Below are positions 38,371-51,100 of a DNA stretch of 64,000 nt, piece after piece. The position numbers and the translations under genes are program-made. The notes beneath the pieces are model-generated. The model ran no database searches and was not told where the DNA came from. It was given only the letters and a program-made list of their open reading frames with translations. Each line of letters starts with the position of its first letter. The stretch's first letter is position 1. The DNA comes from Russula earlei (Eukaryota > Basidiomycota > Agaricomycetes > Russulales > Russulaceae), in NCBI GenBank assembly GCA_025769875.1, contig JAGFNK010000098.1, forward strand, positions 62,001 through 126,000, written 5' to 3'.

Positions 38371-41300
38371 ATGGGTGATCCATCCAATCCCTCTCGGTTC
38401 AAACCACTCTTCGAGGCTGCGTTGCAAAACTATGAAAGACAGACGGGGACCAAACTAGTCGACCATCCTCTCGCGAAGCAACTCGAAACATGCCACTCTG
38501 TGGAGTCCATAACCGCATTCTTTCAAGAACAAGTATCCGCTTTCCATGAATTTCGAGACGACGGCAAGATGATGCGTTCACTCAAATCTGCGGTCCCTGT
38601 TCTGCATGCCCTATCCACGTGTTCCGCCCTTCGCGACAGTATCAGCGCGGTACGTCGGCATGGATTGATCGGTGTCGCTCGCGATGCTCGTTCTTATCTT
38701 TTGATAGCCATTCCCACCGGCAAAGGCAATATTTGCGAGCCTCGCTATCCTCTTCGCAGTATGCATCTTTCCCAGTTCTTACCAGGGTGACCTTGTGATT
38801 TTCAGATACATCAGGCGATCAAGGGCGTTAGTGCAAGCTTCGACGCGCTCATCAACTTGCTCGAATGCATCGGAAGGTTTCTGGATCGACTTGATGTTTA
38901 CACGAAAATCCCTCCTACACCGGTAGTGACCGGAGTAATTGTGGAGATAATCATCGAACTTATCTCCACCCTTGCGCTGGAGACTAATGTGGTGAAACAG
39001 GGACGATTGAGTGAGTCCTTGTTCATCGATTTGACGATCGCTTCAAGGGATCGCAGGGAAATTCGTAAAGAAACTCTTTGGGGAGAACAGGGTGGAGGAT
39101 GCCCTGAAGCGGCTTGATAGTCTCGTCCAGGAAGAGTCCCGGGCGAGTGGGGCGCAGGCACTCGCAATTGTCTATGGCATTGATCAGAAAATCAACGTGC
39201 TCTTGGACGGTACGCAGTCCCAAGCAGACTTTCCGCTCATGCGTGGTTGAACGTTCTTTTCTCCAGATGGCAAGTCATTTGCCGCCAGTGCCCCGGAAAC
39301 GTCCAGTACGTCACACTCGCCGCAATGATCCCGTGGAATTTCTAATTTGGTCATAGAATTTCCGCAGAAAAAAGCGAGTGACATGAATAAGGCCAACCGT
39401 CCGTTGTTTCTTCATGTTCGCCGACCACAAGCGCTAAGGCTGCCTTGCAGGCGAAAAGTTGCGGCAAGATCTTCAAAATTGGCTCTCCCCGCCTGATCCG
39501 TGGAAAAACCACAACACGGCCTACAAGTCACATCATCGTGGAACCGCGACATGGTTCCTCGAAGGAAACACCTATTCTGAATGGAAATCATGCAGCCCTA
39601 GCTCACTTTTGTGGATTCATGGAAAACGTCGGTGCCTTGGCCCGTTATCCATTCGCTGCGGCTGACGATTTTCGGTCTCGTAGCGGGTGCAGGGAAGAGT
39701 GTGCTTTGGTGAATTCAGTTTTCGATATCCTTTCTTTCACCAAGCTCATATTATTGGCCAGTTCGGCAATCATCGAAGACATCAATAGGAAGCGCAATTC
39801 GGGACAATCATCACTCGCCTTTTTCTATTGTGACTTCAGGGAGGACAAAAAGAAGGACAGACGTGGCTTGCTTTCATCGCTCCTCGTCCAGCTTTGTGAT
39901 CAGTCCGATTCCTATTGTGATATCCTTTCCGACTTCTATCTGGCACATCGTCGTGGCTCTCAACATCCTGGCGGCGATGCACTCCTAGAATGTTTCATTC
40001 GCATTGCCCAAGCCTCTGGAGAGGCCCCCGTTTTTGTGGTCGTGGATGCGCTGGACGAGTTACCGAACACGACTGGCATGCCGTCCCCCCGGGAAGAAGT
40101 CCTCGACCTTGTTACCGGGCTTGTCGACTTACAAATACCGAATCTCCATATCTGCATCACGAGCCGACCAGAGGCTGACATCCAACTTGTCCTCGAGCAT
40201 TTATCGTTCCATTCCATTTCCCTACATAGCGAGAGCGGTCAAATGCAGGACATCGTCGAATATGTCAAATCGGTCGTCAACACGAATCCGACGATGCGAA
40301 GATGGAAAGCGGTGGACAAGGAGCTGGTTATCAATGTACTGAATGAAAAAGCCGATGGCATGTGAGGGTTTGGTACCACGCATACCCATGATTCTCCTTA
40401 AATACGCGTCACATAGGTTCAGATGGGTTTTCTGTCAGCTGGTTTTCCTTCGCCGCTGTATCCCGGCACGGATCCGATATGCTTTGGAAGAACTCCCGGA
40501 GAGCGTGGATGAGACGTACGAACGGATCTTACGAGATATCGAGGATCAAAACTGGGAGTATGCTCACCATGTCTTCGAGTTCATCGCGGTAGCTTCTCGT
40601 CCGCTTTGTCTCGAAGAGCTTGCAGAGCTTCTTGCAGTTGATTTCGACTCAGGAGGCATTCCCACGTTCCTAGCAGATTGGCGTCTCGAAGACCCGGGAA
40701 AGGATGTACTGTCTATGTGCTCCAGCCTGCTTTCCATCGTCCAAGTGGGCAATTCACAAGTGATTGAATTTTCGCACTTCTCCGTAAAGGAGTATTTGAT
40801 GTCGGCCCGTCTTGCCAAAGCAAGAGACGTTATTTCCCGTTACCGCGTATCCATGACACCTGCTCACACGACCGTTGCGCAAGCTTGTCTTGGCGTTCTC
40901 CTTCAGCTTGACAAAACCATCAACCGCCACAAACTGAAGAGCCTTCCTCTGGTCGGATATGCTTCCCAGCACTTGGCGGACCATGCACGGTTCGAGGGCG
41001 TGTGGTCAAAGACGCAAGGCGGCATGAAACGTCTCTTTGACCCGGACAGACCACACCTTGCAGTTTGGGTGTGGGTATACCATCCAGGAGTCCCCTTTTT
41101 GCATCGACCAAGGGCATCGAGTAGCCCATCACAACCGCCAGGAACTGCCTTGCATTACGCTGCTTACTACGGGCTACATGACATTGCGGAGTTTCTCGTC
41201 ATCGAGCTCTCGCAAGACGTGAATGCCCAGGGCTTTTCCGACAAATCGACTCCATTGCACGTGACATCGAGCGTGAGGGTCGCTCGGCTCCTTCTCGAGC

Positions 41301-42856
41301 ATGGCGCGGATGCGACAGCCGAGGACAGCGGCAAGCGGACACCATTACACCAGGTGTGGAATGTAGAAGTTGCTCAGCTCCTTCTTGAACACGGCGCAGA
41401 TGCAAGAGCAAAGGATCACTTTTACCGGACTCCATTGCATGAGGCAAGGAGTGTAGTAGTTGTTCGACTCCTCCTCGAGCGTGGTGCAGATGCGACAGCA
41501 CGGGACGAGCAGAATCGGACTCCATTGCACGACACAGAGAGCGTGGAAATCGCTCAACTCCTTCTCGAGCATGGCGCAGATGCGAGAGCCGGGGACGACT
41601 ACAACCGAACTCCGTTGCATACGGCGTGCAGTGTGGAACTCACTCGACTCCTTCTTGAGCACGGCGCAGATGCGGCAGCGCAGGACGACTCCTGCCGGAC
41701 CCCTTTGCACGATGCGGGGAGTCCGGAACGTGCTCGGATCCTTCTTGAGCACGGTGCGGACCCGACAGCCCAAGAGCACTACACCAAGCGGACCCCGTTA
41801 CACGAGGCGGAGAGTGTGGAAGTCACTCGGCTGCTTCTCGAGTATGGCGCAGATGCAAGGGCCCAGGACAACTACGACCGGACTCCGTTACATGAGGCGA
41901 AAAGCCTGAAACGTGCTCGTCTCCTCCTCGACTATGGCGCGGATGCGGGGGCCCAGGACGGCTCCCAAAGGGCACCATTGCACGAAGCGGGGAGTGCGGA
42001 ACTTGCTCAACTCCTTATCGACTATGGCGCAGATGCGAGAGCCCAGGACAGCTACAATCGGACTCCATTGCATAGCGTGTCCAGTGTGCAACATGCCCGG
42101 CTGCTTCTTGACCACGGCGCGGAAGTGACAACAAGGGACGGCTTCTCGCGGACTCCACTACACGAGGCGGAGAGCGCGGAACTTACACGGCTTCTACTCG
42201 AGCGGGGCGCAGATGCAAAAGCCCAGGACGACTCCCAACGGACTCCCTTGCACCAGGCGCGGAGTGTGGAAGTCGCTCGTCTCCTTCTCGAGCATGGCGC
42301 GAATGTGACAGCCCAGGACGACTACAAGCGGACACCATTGCACGACGCGTGCAGCGCCGTGGAAGTTGCTCAGTTCCTTCTCGAGCACGGGGCAGATGCG
42401 ACGGCCCAGGACGACCACAAGCGGACACCGCTGCACGAGGCCGAGAACGCAGAGCTTGTCAGACTGCTTCTCGACTACGGTGCGGATGCGACGGCCCGGG
42501 ACGAGAACATGCGCACGCCATTACACGAGGAGGGGGGCGTGGAACGTGCTCAGCTACTTCTTGATCACGGCGCGGATGCGACGGCCCTAGATAACTACAG
42601 TTGCACGCCGTTGCACGAGGCGCGAAGCGCGGAAGTCGCCCGGCTCCTTCTCGATCGCGGCGCGAATCCTATAGCCCTGGACTGTGACAACGAGACCCCG
42701 CTGCATTGGGCATCAAGAAGAGGGGACGTGGAAGTGGCTCAGCTCCTTTTCAGGCACAGCGCGTATTCGAACGCTCAGGACGGTGCTTACAGGATCCTGC
42801 TTGAAGAGGCAGAGATAAATCGGTCGAGGGGCGAAGGTCAGGTAAGCTTCAGGTAA
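38371..42856 (+). CDS. STAND NTPase: N-terminal helical domain, NACHT, contracted ankyrin repeats (copy 1)
   Basis: Ten exons: 38371-38649, 38708-38758, 38806-39010, 39057-39209, 39267-39305, 39357-39398, 39451-39627, 39684-39708, 39762-40361 and 40417-42856. They encode 1336 aa, with no breaks. Residues 1-255 form an alpha-helical N-terminus of the 'goodbye' type common in agaricomycete NLR-like proteins. The NACHT NTPase has Walker A GKPGAGKSVLC (about 313-323), Walker B VVVDALDEL (about 415-424) and the sensor TSRPE. A winged-helix-like segment follows (ARIRYALEELPESVDETYERIL). Residues from about 766 are 18 ankyrin-type repeats, of which 16 are contracted 30-31-residue units. Such STAND proteins are ATP-gated switches; fungal relatives act in non-self recognition and programmed cell death. 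The ligand is unknown. Its paralogue lies downstream with identical exon layout. Confidence 0.9.
41246..42691 (+). repeat. array of 16 contracted ankyrin repeats (90-93 bp units), copy 1
   Basis: Sixteen coding units: fourteen of exactly 90 bp and two of 93 bp. The consensus is RTPLHEAxSVEVARLLLEHGADATAQDD plus two variable residues. A canonical-length unit (TALHYAAYYGLHDIAEF) precedes the array. A canonical 33-residue unit (ETPLHWASRRGDVEVAQ) closes it at 42692. Confidence 0.95.
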
Positions 42857-43512
42857 ACCGTCGTGTAGGGTGTGGGGCACAGTCTGGTGAACAGGTTATG
42901 GAATTAACGGTCGCAGCGCCGTTGTTGTCTTGTACTATGTTGCACGGTCACACTAGGAATGGAGGTTGAGTGGCACTGCAAGACGTGTTGCTCCCACCGT
43001 GGGATGGCCCAATTTCGGTCAATTCCATGCCGGGGCTCAGCGCTCAATGTGAGAAAGAGTGACGAATGCCTATTGTGTTGAGCAAGCCATGATGGCTGAA
43101 CGACGGGGGGGGAGCGAGCCGGATCGTTTCCCGGCCACGCCACGCTTAGCCTCCGTCCCACACTGGCACATAATCGTTATAGGGCTGTCGAGCGGTGAGA
43201 GGAACGTTTTAAAACAAGTCCTATAGCGAGATGGATCTGACTTGAAGGGACATAGTGACACTCCATGGTGCGTGCCTCGGCATTGAAGAAAGTGAGCCGG
43301 GGTTCCCAACAATGGGACAAAATGGTTACAAGTCAAGGTATCCGAACAGTTCCGCGTGGGTCAGTGGTATACATCGTACGCGATTCCTGTCAAGTTCGAC
43401 CATTAAATGTCGAGGTGGGATCTTTGTTGCTCTGATCTATATATACTTTGCGTTATTCCCCGTCCTTCATGCCACTTGCAACGTTTGGAGGTTGCTTGTT
43501 TGTACGTTTACG
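42857..43512. other. spacer between STAND gene 1 and the copia element
   Basis: 656 bp with no recognised gene. It is the left part of the original intergenic region between the two STAND genes, and ends in the TTACG copy that forms the left target-site duplication of the copia insertion (43508-43512). Confidence 0.6.
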
Positions 43513-43946
43513 TGTTGAATCGCGCAGTGATAAGGTAGATTAGATCGTAATAGATCTAATAAAAGTGATATTCAGTTTCTGTGAGAAGAAACTCCTTGTG
43601 TCATATTTACCTAATAAAAGTGATACTACAACGCGTAATCAGCTACTGATAAGATCGTGAGATAGTAAGTACTTACTTCAGTTTCTGTGAGAAGAAACTG
43701 AAGTATCTACTGTATGTACGACGCTCTTAAGTATCTGAGAGCGTCCCAAATTATTTTGTCTGTAGTAACTATCAAATTGTTTTCACGATCGTTATGTGCT
43801 AGCTACCGATTGTCTTAGATCACACTATCAATTTTGTTATCGCGTTTCAGCAACTGAGCTGAAACGCTTATGTGGTCCGGGCCTGTGGGCCGCCCGGACA
43901 GTTTGGGCCGACGCGTCAAACACTTCGGCTACTCTTTATCTCAACA
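43513..43946 (-). repeat. copia LTR (3' LTR on the minus strand)
   Basis: 434 bp, TGTTGA...TCAACA. It differs from the other LTR at four positions: C43523/T47586, G43633/A47696, C43722/T47785 and A43922/G55573. All four are CpG versus TpG or CpA. Confidence 0.95.
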
Positions 43947-46900
43947 TCCCCCCGTGATCTAGACAGTCAGTAGATTGGATCAGATGAGACCTAACCCAGT
44001 GACGAAGGAATGCATTCGCACGTGGCGTGCGTGCATCTTGGTAGACCATCAAGTGGGTGAGTCGGTAAGACTGTGAGTCGAGAGACTCCAAAAGGAAAGG
44101 TGAACGAGTGGGTGAGTCGATAAGACTGTGAGTCGAGAGACTCCAAAAGGAAAGGTGAACGCGTGTGGACGCAGAGTTGATAAGACTGTCTATAGAGTGT
44201 TCAGATCTGCACATAGGGGAGGCTGCTGTTAAAACATTAATATATTGCCTAGTCGCCATAGGCGTTGCTTCTCCGGAGTGCTTGATCAAACGGATTTCCG
44301 CGTCGGAACGGAGCGGAATACGGAAGCGGAACGGAAGTCCGCCATCCCAAGGTGAGACCTCCGAGATTACAGAAGCGGAGTGGAATCCGCCATCCCGAAG
44401 AAATCCGAGATGTGCCTTGATTGATCGATGTCTGTGTTAGCCGAGCGATCGCGTGTAATGCGGATCCCAAGGTATGATGCGATCTTGGCTAGATCTGTCA
44501 ACTCATAGCGCATAGACAAAGATAGATATTGCGCCCGTAGATGTGAGCGTCGAGACCGCGAGGGTTGCCTAAGATAATGATGTCATCGGCAGAGAGGATG
44601 TGAAGCAAAATGATAGTGGAGCAAAATGATAATGATAGTGGATCCCCCCGCGTCTTGGCGATGACATATGTCCGCATGAGAATGCGTGTGCGCGCAGCCG
44701 AGATAAGTTGAATGCAAGTCACTAAGGACTCCATGAGAACGTAGGTCCCATGTACGAGAGGCCTGTGTAAGACCAAAAAGTGTTTTTGGTGTGATGAAAC
44801 CTTGCGATTGCTCCAAATAATTCTAATCTTCTTCACCCAGTGAGCCGATGACGAACGTCGACAAGACGTCCTCGGATCTCCCGATCCATATGTTAGCGTG
44901 GCCAACGCTGAACAAGAGTCGCTAAGACTCGGACCTGGCTACTGGTGAGAAGGTTTCATCGATGTCAATGCCTTGTAAATTGGGTGAACCCCTGTGCAAC
45001 TGAAACGCGCGCGAAATGTGCGTGCTGCACACCCATTCCGATAAGATCGACAAGATCCCAGGGACCATTTTTCGCAAGCGCGCTGATCACGTATGGATAC
45101 GCGACTTGCCACTCATCGGCAAAATCCGATAAAGTGCCTTCCCAATGTGTAGCCCAGTGATTGCTTCCGCGTAGCCGAGCCGTATGTGATAAGCGCCCTC
45201 TTGGATCTGTGTGTGCAGTCCCTCCGAGACATTCAGAACGCGGACGCGAATAAGACCCAAGATGTGTAACTGAGAGCGGATGCGGTGGACCAATGAATTG
45301 TTCCAATAATGCTGAGTGAGGATGGCGTAAACGGTATGGCGGAACGCGTGTAATTGGCTGTATAGGCGGGGTAAGGTATAGTGAGTGTGGTGTGAGGGAA
45401 TCTAATGGGGTTTCCGGAGGCGCGGAACAAAGTGCCGACGATCCGGTTCATGTGAAATTAAGGCAGAGAATGTCACCGGTCCTGTAGGGACCAAGAGTTG
45501 TGCAGGCGGAGCAGTGTCTGTAACATGTCCCCTGGCTATGCAGTATGTGCTTGTCGTGCGATAAGATCGCGATGGTCAGGCGTGTAGACATATGCCCTAC
45601 ATCTAAAGAAGGCGGAATTGTGAGACGACCGGAGTCAGTCCGTCCGTTCACAGTGTATGAAGTGTGCGTGCACAGAGAATGTGTGATGGAGTCCGATCAT
45701 TAGTATGGACGGCAGCGTTAGTACTAAGCTCCAGAACCCGAGAGTGAGACCAGCGCCGTGTAACTTTTGAACGCGTTCTGTCTTCAAGGGTCCGATTCCA
45801 TCTATCCGGCACTCTATTCTCCTGTGGTAAATCTGGCATTGTTAATCTATGTATGATCCCTCATTGAACTGATAAGTATGTGAGCGCGCGTTGCCTCAAT
45901 AGCTAGCGCCTCGTATTGGTCTCGCGTGCAGCAGATCGGCTAAGGTGCTATAATCTTGTAGCCGAGGATCCGATCGCTAAGGGGAAACCCAGAAAAGAAG
46001 CATTCGGTTGCCAAGTGTATACTCCGGACAGGATAACTGATCGCGATCCGTAAAGCCAAGCGAGATCCGGGTACTGGAATCACAGTAATAGATTAACGCG
46101 CGTGTGGACATATGCCTCATGCGCTGATGCTGGATGTGGAATGATAGGACACTTCTTTGCACTTGTAGAGCTGGAGTTATGAAATTAATACACAATAGAT
46201 TGTTCTCCAGCCAGCTGTGCGCGATCTTCCGATCTTTGATGTGTAAATTTGAACACCCCTCTTGAGTGTATGTGATGCATCCCTCGTTCCAAAGTAGCGC
46301 GCACACTGTGTAGTCGCATGCATCAGCCTTCGGTACATGTAGAATGTCTATGAGAGTTAATAAGGATATCTCCAAGGCCTTCCGGCCAGCAGGACGGACG
46401 CAGATCCAGTCCCAATCTGTCTGATGACTGTATAACCTCCCAGAGTAATGGATTTGGAGGCCGGAGTGCAAATAACGAAGTCGGGGGTCCGGAACGGACT
46501 AATATGATGAGGAGCTCCGTAGTCGATCAAGATCTAGTTGCTGCATAAAAGGGAAACCAGAATCTCATATTCATCGGACGTCCGATACCTCGGTGATAGG
46601 AGCAGTATTGCCCACTATGTACGCTCTGATGTTTCTGTCAGTGCCTGTCACTTTTGTATTCGTCGCCTTCTCCTTCCGGTAGTCCAGACTGCGTGTCCAA
46701 GTTTATTGCAATAGCAGCATTGTATCTCGGACGTAGCATTGTGTGTCTTTACCGGAATGACTATATTTTGTGAGGCGGAGAGGCCGGCCCGACAACCATC
46801 TTCATTTTGATCCGTACCTGGATCGTGTGGGAAATGTTCATCGGAGCGCCGGAGGCTAGAATTTGTCAACGCGACAGCCGAGTAAGCATTGGGTAACGTG

Positions 46901-47575
46901 AAATGAAGATTCAATATGAATAAATGGTTATATTGGAGAGTGATCCATGCATCGTTTGTTGCAATCGCGGGAATGTCTGATGTGTGTCGTTTAACATCTA
47001 GGAATATGCGTGTAAGGGATGCCCATGTGTAGAACGCTTGACATTGATCTGACGCCGCCGTATGCGCGTTTGAGTTCCTCCCACTTGAGCTTGCAAGTAT
47101 ACAATTTAGTGTCATTTTTGTTACTGCCGATGTGACCATCTGGATGTATATTTCAGGAGCGCGTGCGTCTAAAAGAGTTCTCCCTCAGCGTCCTAAGAAG
47201 TATTGCTGGAGGGGCTATCATCTGTAACTGTAATGCGACGTGCGATGGGGTAATGGCCAGTAAGTGAGATGACCAAGCGAGTGATCAAGATCGAGGAGGG
47301 AACGTAAACATTAGGCGAGGTGCTGTGTGATTCGATTAGGTAAATGGGGTGATAAAGCCAATCTGGGCAAGTGGAGCAAATACGCGTGCCAGATGTTAGA
47401 AATCCGATCAGTACCCCTGACGCGTGGGTCAAAACTTCGATCCAAGTACCGAAAGTATGGGGTGTCATTCTGATGAACAGTGGCTCGTGAAGGGGAGAGA
47501 ATGTGTCGATAGACTGTGTGAGCTTATATGTGGATTTCTGTCTTGGGAATTTAGTAGTGGGCAGGGCCCATAACC
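43947..47575 (-). pseudogene. degenerate copia gag-pol
   Basis: No long open frame survives, but pieces can be read on the minus strand in the right order. A gag zinc-knuckle relic (CCYCNKLGH, with the last Cys lost) lies in 46648-47139. LLTLIDILHVP (about 46330) recalls the protease-integrase border. ADEWQVAYPY, GPWDLVDL and SVAQGFTQF (44965-45306) are the start of the reverse transcriptase, with an internal loss. FGLTQASRTWDLRSHGVL and a DDIIILGN segment (44498-44816) follow from the RT core. Frameshifts and stops are dense, so the copy cannot make its own enzymes. Confidence 0.8.
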
Positions 47576-47912
47576 TGTTGAATCGTGCAGTGATAAGGTA
47601 GATTAGATCGTAATAGATCTAATAAAAGTGATATTCAGTTTCTGTGAGAAGAAACTCCTTGTGTCATATTTACCTAATAAAAGTGATACTACAACACGTA
47701 ATCAGCTACTGATAAGATCGTGAGATAGTAAGTACTTACTTCAGTTTCTGTGAGAAGAAACTGAAGTATCTACTGTATGTACGATGCTCTTAAGTATCTG
47801 AGAGCGTCCCAAATTATTTTGTCTGTAGTAACTATCAAATTGTTTTCACGATCGTTATGTGCTAGCTACCGATTGTCTTAGATCACACTATCAATTTTGT
47901 TATCGCGTTTCA
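47576..47912 (-). repeat. copia 5' LTR, first part (before the LINE insertion)
   Basis: Matches 43513-43849 with three CpG transitions. It stops exactly at the LINE poly-T, and its last 15 bp (47898-47912) are the LINE target duplication TGTTATCGCGTTTCA. Confidence 0.95.
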
Positions 47913-48127
47913 TTTTTTGGATAGCGTTTTATTTAGGTAGTTACGGGTACAGAACTACCTTAATAAGGGTAAGATAGCAGGAGAAAGTTAATTCAGCTCT
48001 ATCTGACACGCTGTAGCCGGTGCGGAGACCGGATGTGAGGGTGAAATGCATTTACACACACCCCCCGGGGGTTGCCGGTATGGGGGCAGTGTGGGACTCA
48101 GGATACGCTGTCAGCTGGCTGAGAAAC

Positions 48128-51100
48128 TTACCGTAGCCTCCTACCCACTAAAACCTCACGGTTGAAAATCCAGTCATTCGGGAGGTCCATTGTTTTCCTG
48201 AGGACATGTTCCCAGGTGTCCCTCACTAACTTGAAGGCCCTTTTATCTCTTTTGATGAGCGTTACGGTAATTTTATCGTTGGTGAGCCTCGTGTTGATGG
48301 CATGGAGCCACCTTGTGTGGGTTTCACCTTCTTGGTGAGTGCGTTCTTGTATTACACGTTTGCACCTCATGACCCAGATTAGGTGTGCCGCCTCTGAGAT
48401 TAATATTTGGAGGAGGCGGTTGGCTCCTTTTTGTTTGCGTCCATGGTGGTTTTGGTTGTGGTGTGGTTCGTTATTTTGGTTAGGGAAGGTGAGGCATCCA
48501 CAGCCTAGTATGGTGCCTAGATTGATGTTAGGCCAAAGGTGTTGCGTGTGTGGCCACAGTTCTCTCGCTAGGGACCAGATGGTTCTTCGGGGTGTGGCTT
48601 CGCAAGAGACCAGTATGTGTTCCATTGATTCAGGGACATTACATGTGGTGCAGAATTCGCGATCTTCATAATTTGGTATGTGCCTCCATTGAGGGCCTAT
48701 TCTGTATGTTGCGTGCATTGATTTGTATAGGAATTGTTGGACGCGGGTACGGATGGACTTCTTTCTCATTCCCATCCAAATGGTATTATCTGTTTCAAGG
48801 GCGTCATTGAAGTCCGCTATGGCTAGTCTCGTGGTTTGCAGGTTTCTTGTGGTCGATGAGCGTGGAGTAGGGGTGTGGTGATTTCTGATGCCAAGGTATG
48901 CTATTTTCTGCGATATGGTTGCTAGTTTCGCCCCTAGGAGGTTGAACTCATTCGGGATTGTGAGATCAAGGGGGTCGGTGTCTGCCTTCATGGCGCCCAG
49001 CTTAGCAAGACGGTCACTTTCGTCATTTCCCATGGTTCCATCATGCCCTTTGACCCATTGAAAGTCGGTGGTAGCGATTCTACTTTTCAGTGTATATGCG
49101 GCTCTTTTGAACAGTTCTGCGTTCTTAACCCCGATCCAGCTGTTGTCTTCCCATTGTGGGAGGTATGTAGTAAGTCCGTCTATTACATATCTGGAGTCTG
49201 TTATGATTCTTAGAGGCCAGAATTTGGGGACTGATTCAGCGGCAGCAATCACGGCTGCAATTTCGCCGACTTGGTTGGATTGGTAGGGTCCGGGTATTCT
49301 CAGGGCCCTATTCCGTTTGCTGTTCCGTTCGCCTTCTGGGGCAAACCATATGCCACTACCACAGTGAGCATCCATCTTTCCGTTTTTAAAACTTGCGCCA
49401 TCTGAGTAGACGCTTACGCCTGCATGTCGTGGGTTGATTCCTCTTGTGTAGTATCTGCGTGCTGGATTTTTGGATATCAATTTAGGGTCTACGAAGATTC
49501 GGAAACATTCAGACAGGTTAGTTTTACTTGTTATTGTCGGGTCGAATCTTATGTGTCGTTGTTTGCTCTAGCGTCTTTGTTTCGCGTTTTTCTTGACGGT
49601 GTTAGGGACAGGTTATCGTGTAAGTCACCTGGGTCTAACGGATTAAATTTTGTTGAGATTGAGTGGATGCGATTTAGCGCATCTAGGGCACACTCGTGGG
49701 GATTGCGGCAGCCTCTTTGTTTGTCTTCCGTGCAGTCTTGGCAAATGCAGTGGGGAGAAGCTAGGTGAGGAGGGTTCAGTCGTTGTTCCCGAAGGCGGCG
49801 TGAGGTGTGGATGAGGTGGGTTACAGAGTTGATGATGTGGTTTTTTAGGAGGCATTTGGCGGCACTGGACGTGAGGGGTAGTGCTTCTGCAACGGGGTGG
49901 TACCATGCGGGGAGCTGGTTTTTTAGTTGGAGGGACAGGCGGATGGGGGCTAGGTATGTGTTATATTTTCTTATGGTGCGGAGCATTCTTGATATGTCAT
50001 CGTTCAGCAGGGCCGCATGGTGTCCTCTCATGGGTGGGTTCCATGTTTGGAGGAAAGAGTTTACTTTGGCCTGTCCCGAGATGTTTGGGGGGGGCCGCGG
50101 CGTTGATTATTATATCAGTGACCTCAGCCCACATGGGGCGAGTATTGGAGAAGTTTAGGTATGTTTTCGCCCACATGACCTCTATTGCTTCGTTTCTGGA
50201 TTTGAGGTCCATTAGGTTAAGGCCTCCTTCGTCAATTGGTCTATAGAGGGTCGGGAGCGCTATTTTTGGGGAGGAGTCGTCTCCCCATATGAAGTCTCTT
50301 ATTATTTTGGTGAGTGTGCTTTCAATGTGTTCGGGCATTCCTTGGGCTCTGGTGAGGAATTGGGTGAGTCCCCCCACAATTGCTTGGATGACTTTTCCTC
50401 GTCCGTGTAAGGATGGGTGGGTTCTGCCCCAGTGGTCTAGGGCTTTTTTTGATTTTGTCGATAATCAGTTCCCAGGGGTCTGTTTGATCGACACCGTTGC
50501 CGATCCATGCTCCCAGCATTCGCACAGACTCTCCATCCTGGGCTATGTGGATGCGCTCGTGGAATGGTTGGTCATCTGGGTTAATTTTCCTGGACGCAGC
50601 TACTTGTCATCTGTAGTTTTCGGTGCCAATTGGTATGATTTCAGTCTTTTCTATGTTGAATTTTGCACCTGATATTTTGCACCAGTTGTTTAGGATTTGT
50701 TCTGTGTGGTCAAAGCGGTCTCAGTCGCTCAGGTATAGGGTTGTGTCATCCGCGAACAGTTTGATTCTTGGGTTGTTTCGCACTCCTGGGATGATTATCC
50801 CCTGTAGGTGAGTGTCTTGTCTAATTCGACATGCAAGTGGCTCGATGGCTAGGTTGAAAAGTGCGCAGGATAGCGGGTCGCCCTGTCAGACGCCTCTGGT
50901 GACTTGGAAAGGGGGGCTTAGTTCTCCGTTTATGGTGACTTGTGTCGTTGCATTTTGGTATAAGGCTTTGACGGTTTTGATGAATCGTTCGGGGAAGTTG
51001 AAGGTTTCTAGCACTCTCCATAGGTACGTGTGTTTTATTCTGTCATATGCTTTTTCCTGGTCTAATGCTATGATCACGCCGTTCGTTTTTGTGATTTCCG

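Noticed and set aside
41199..42436. Long antisense open frames across the ankyrin array of copy 1 (and similar ones at 58693-60647 in copy 2)
   Set aside because: They are mirror products of the 90-bp periodic coding repeats. The sense strand carries the conserved ankyrin motif and intact splicing, so the antisense frames have no independent support.
43936..47468. Minus-strand frames inside the copia element as host genes
   Set aside because: They carry copia gag-pol remnants, lie between matched LTRs and are full of breaks.
47563..47912. Initial idea that the 337-bp direct repeats were complete LTRs
   Set aside because: The left copy extends 97 bp further to TCAACA and the right copy resumes after the LINE at 55501. 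Only the 434-bp version has matching TGTTGA/TCAACA ends and a TTACG target duplication.
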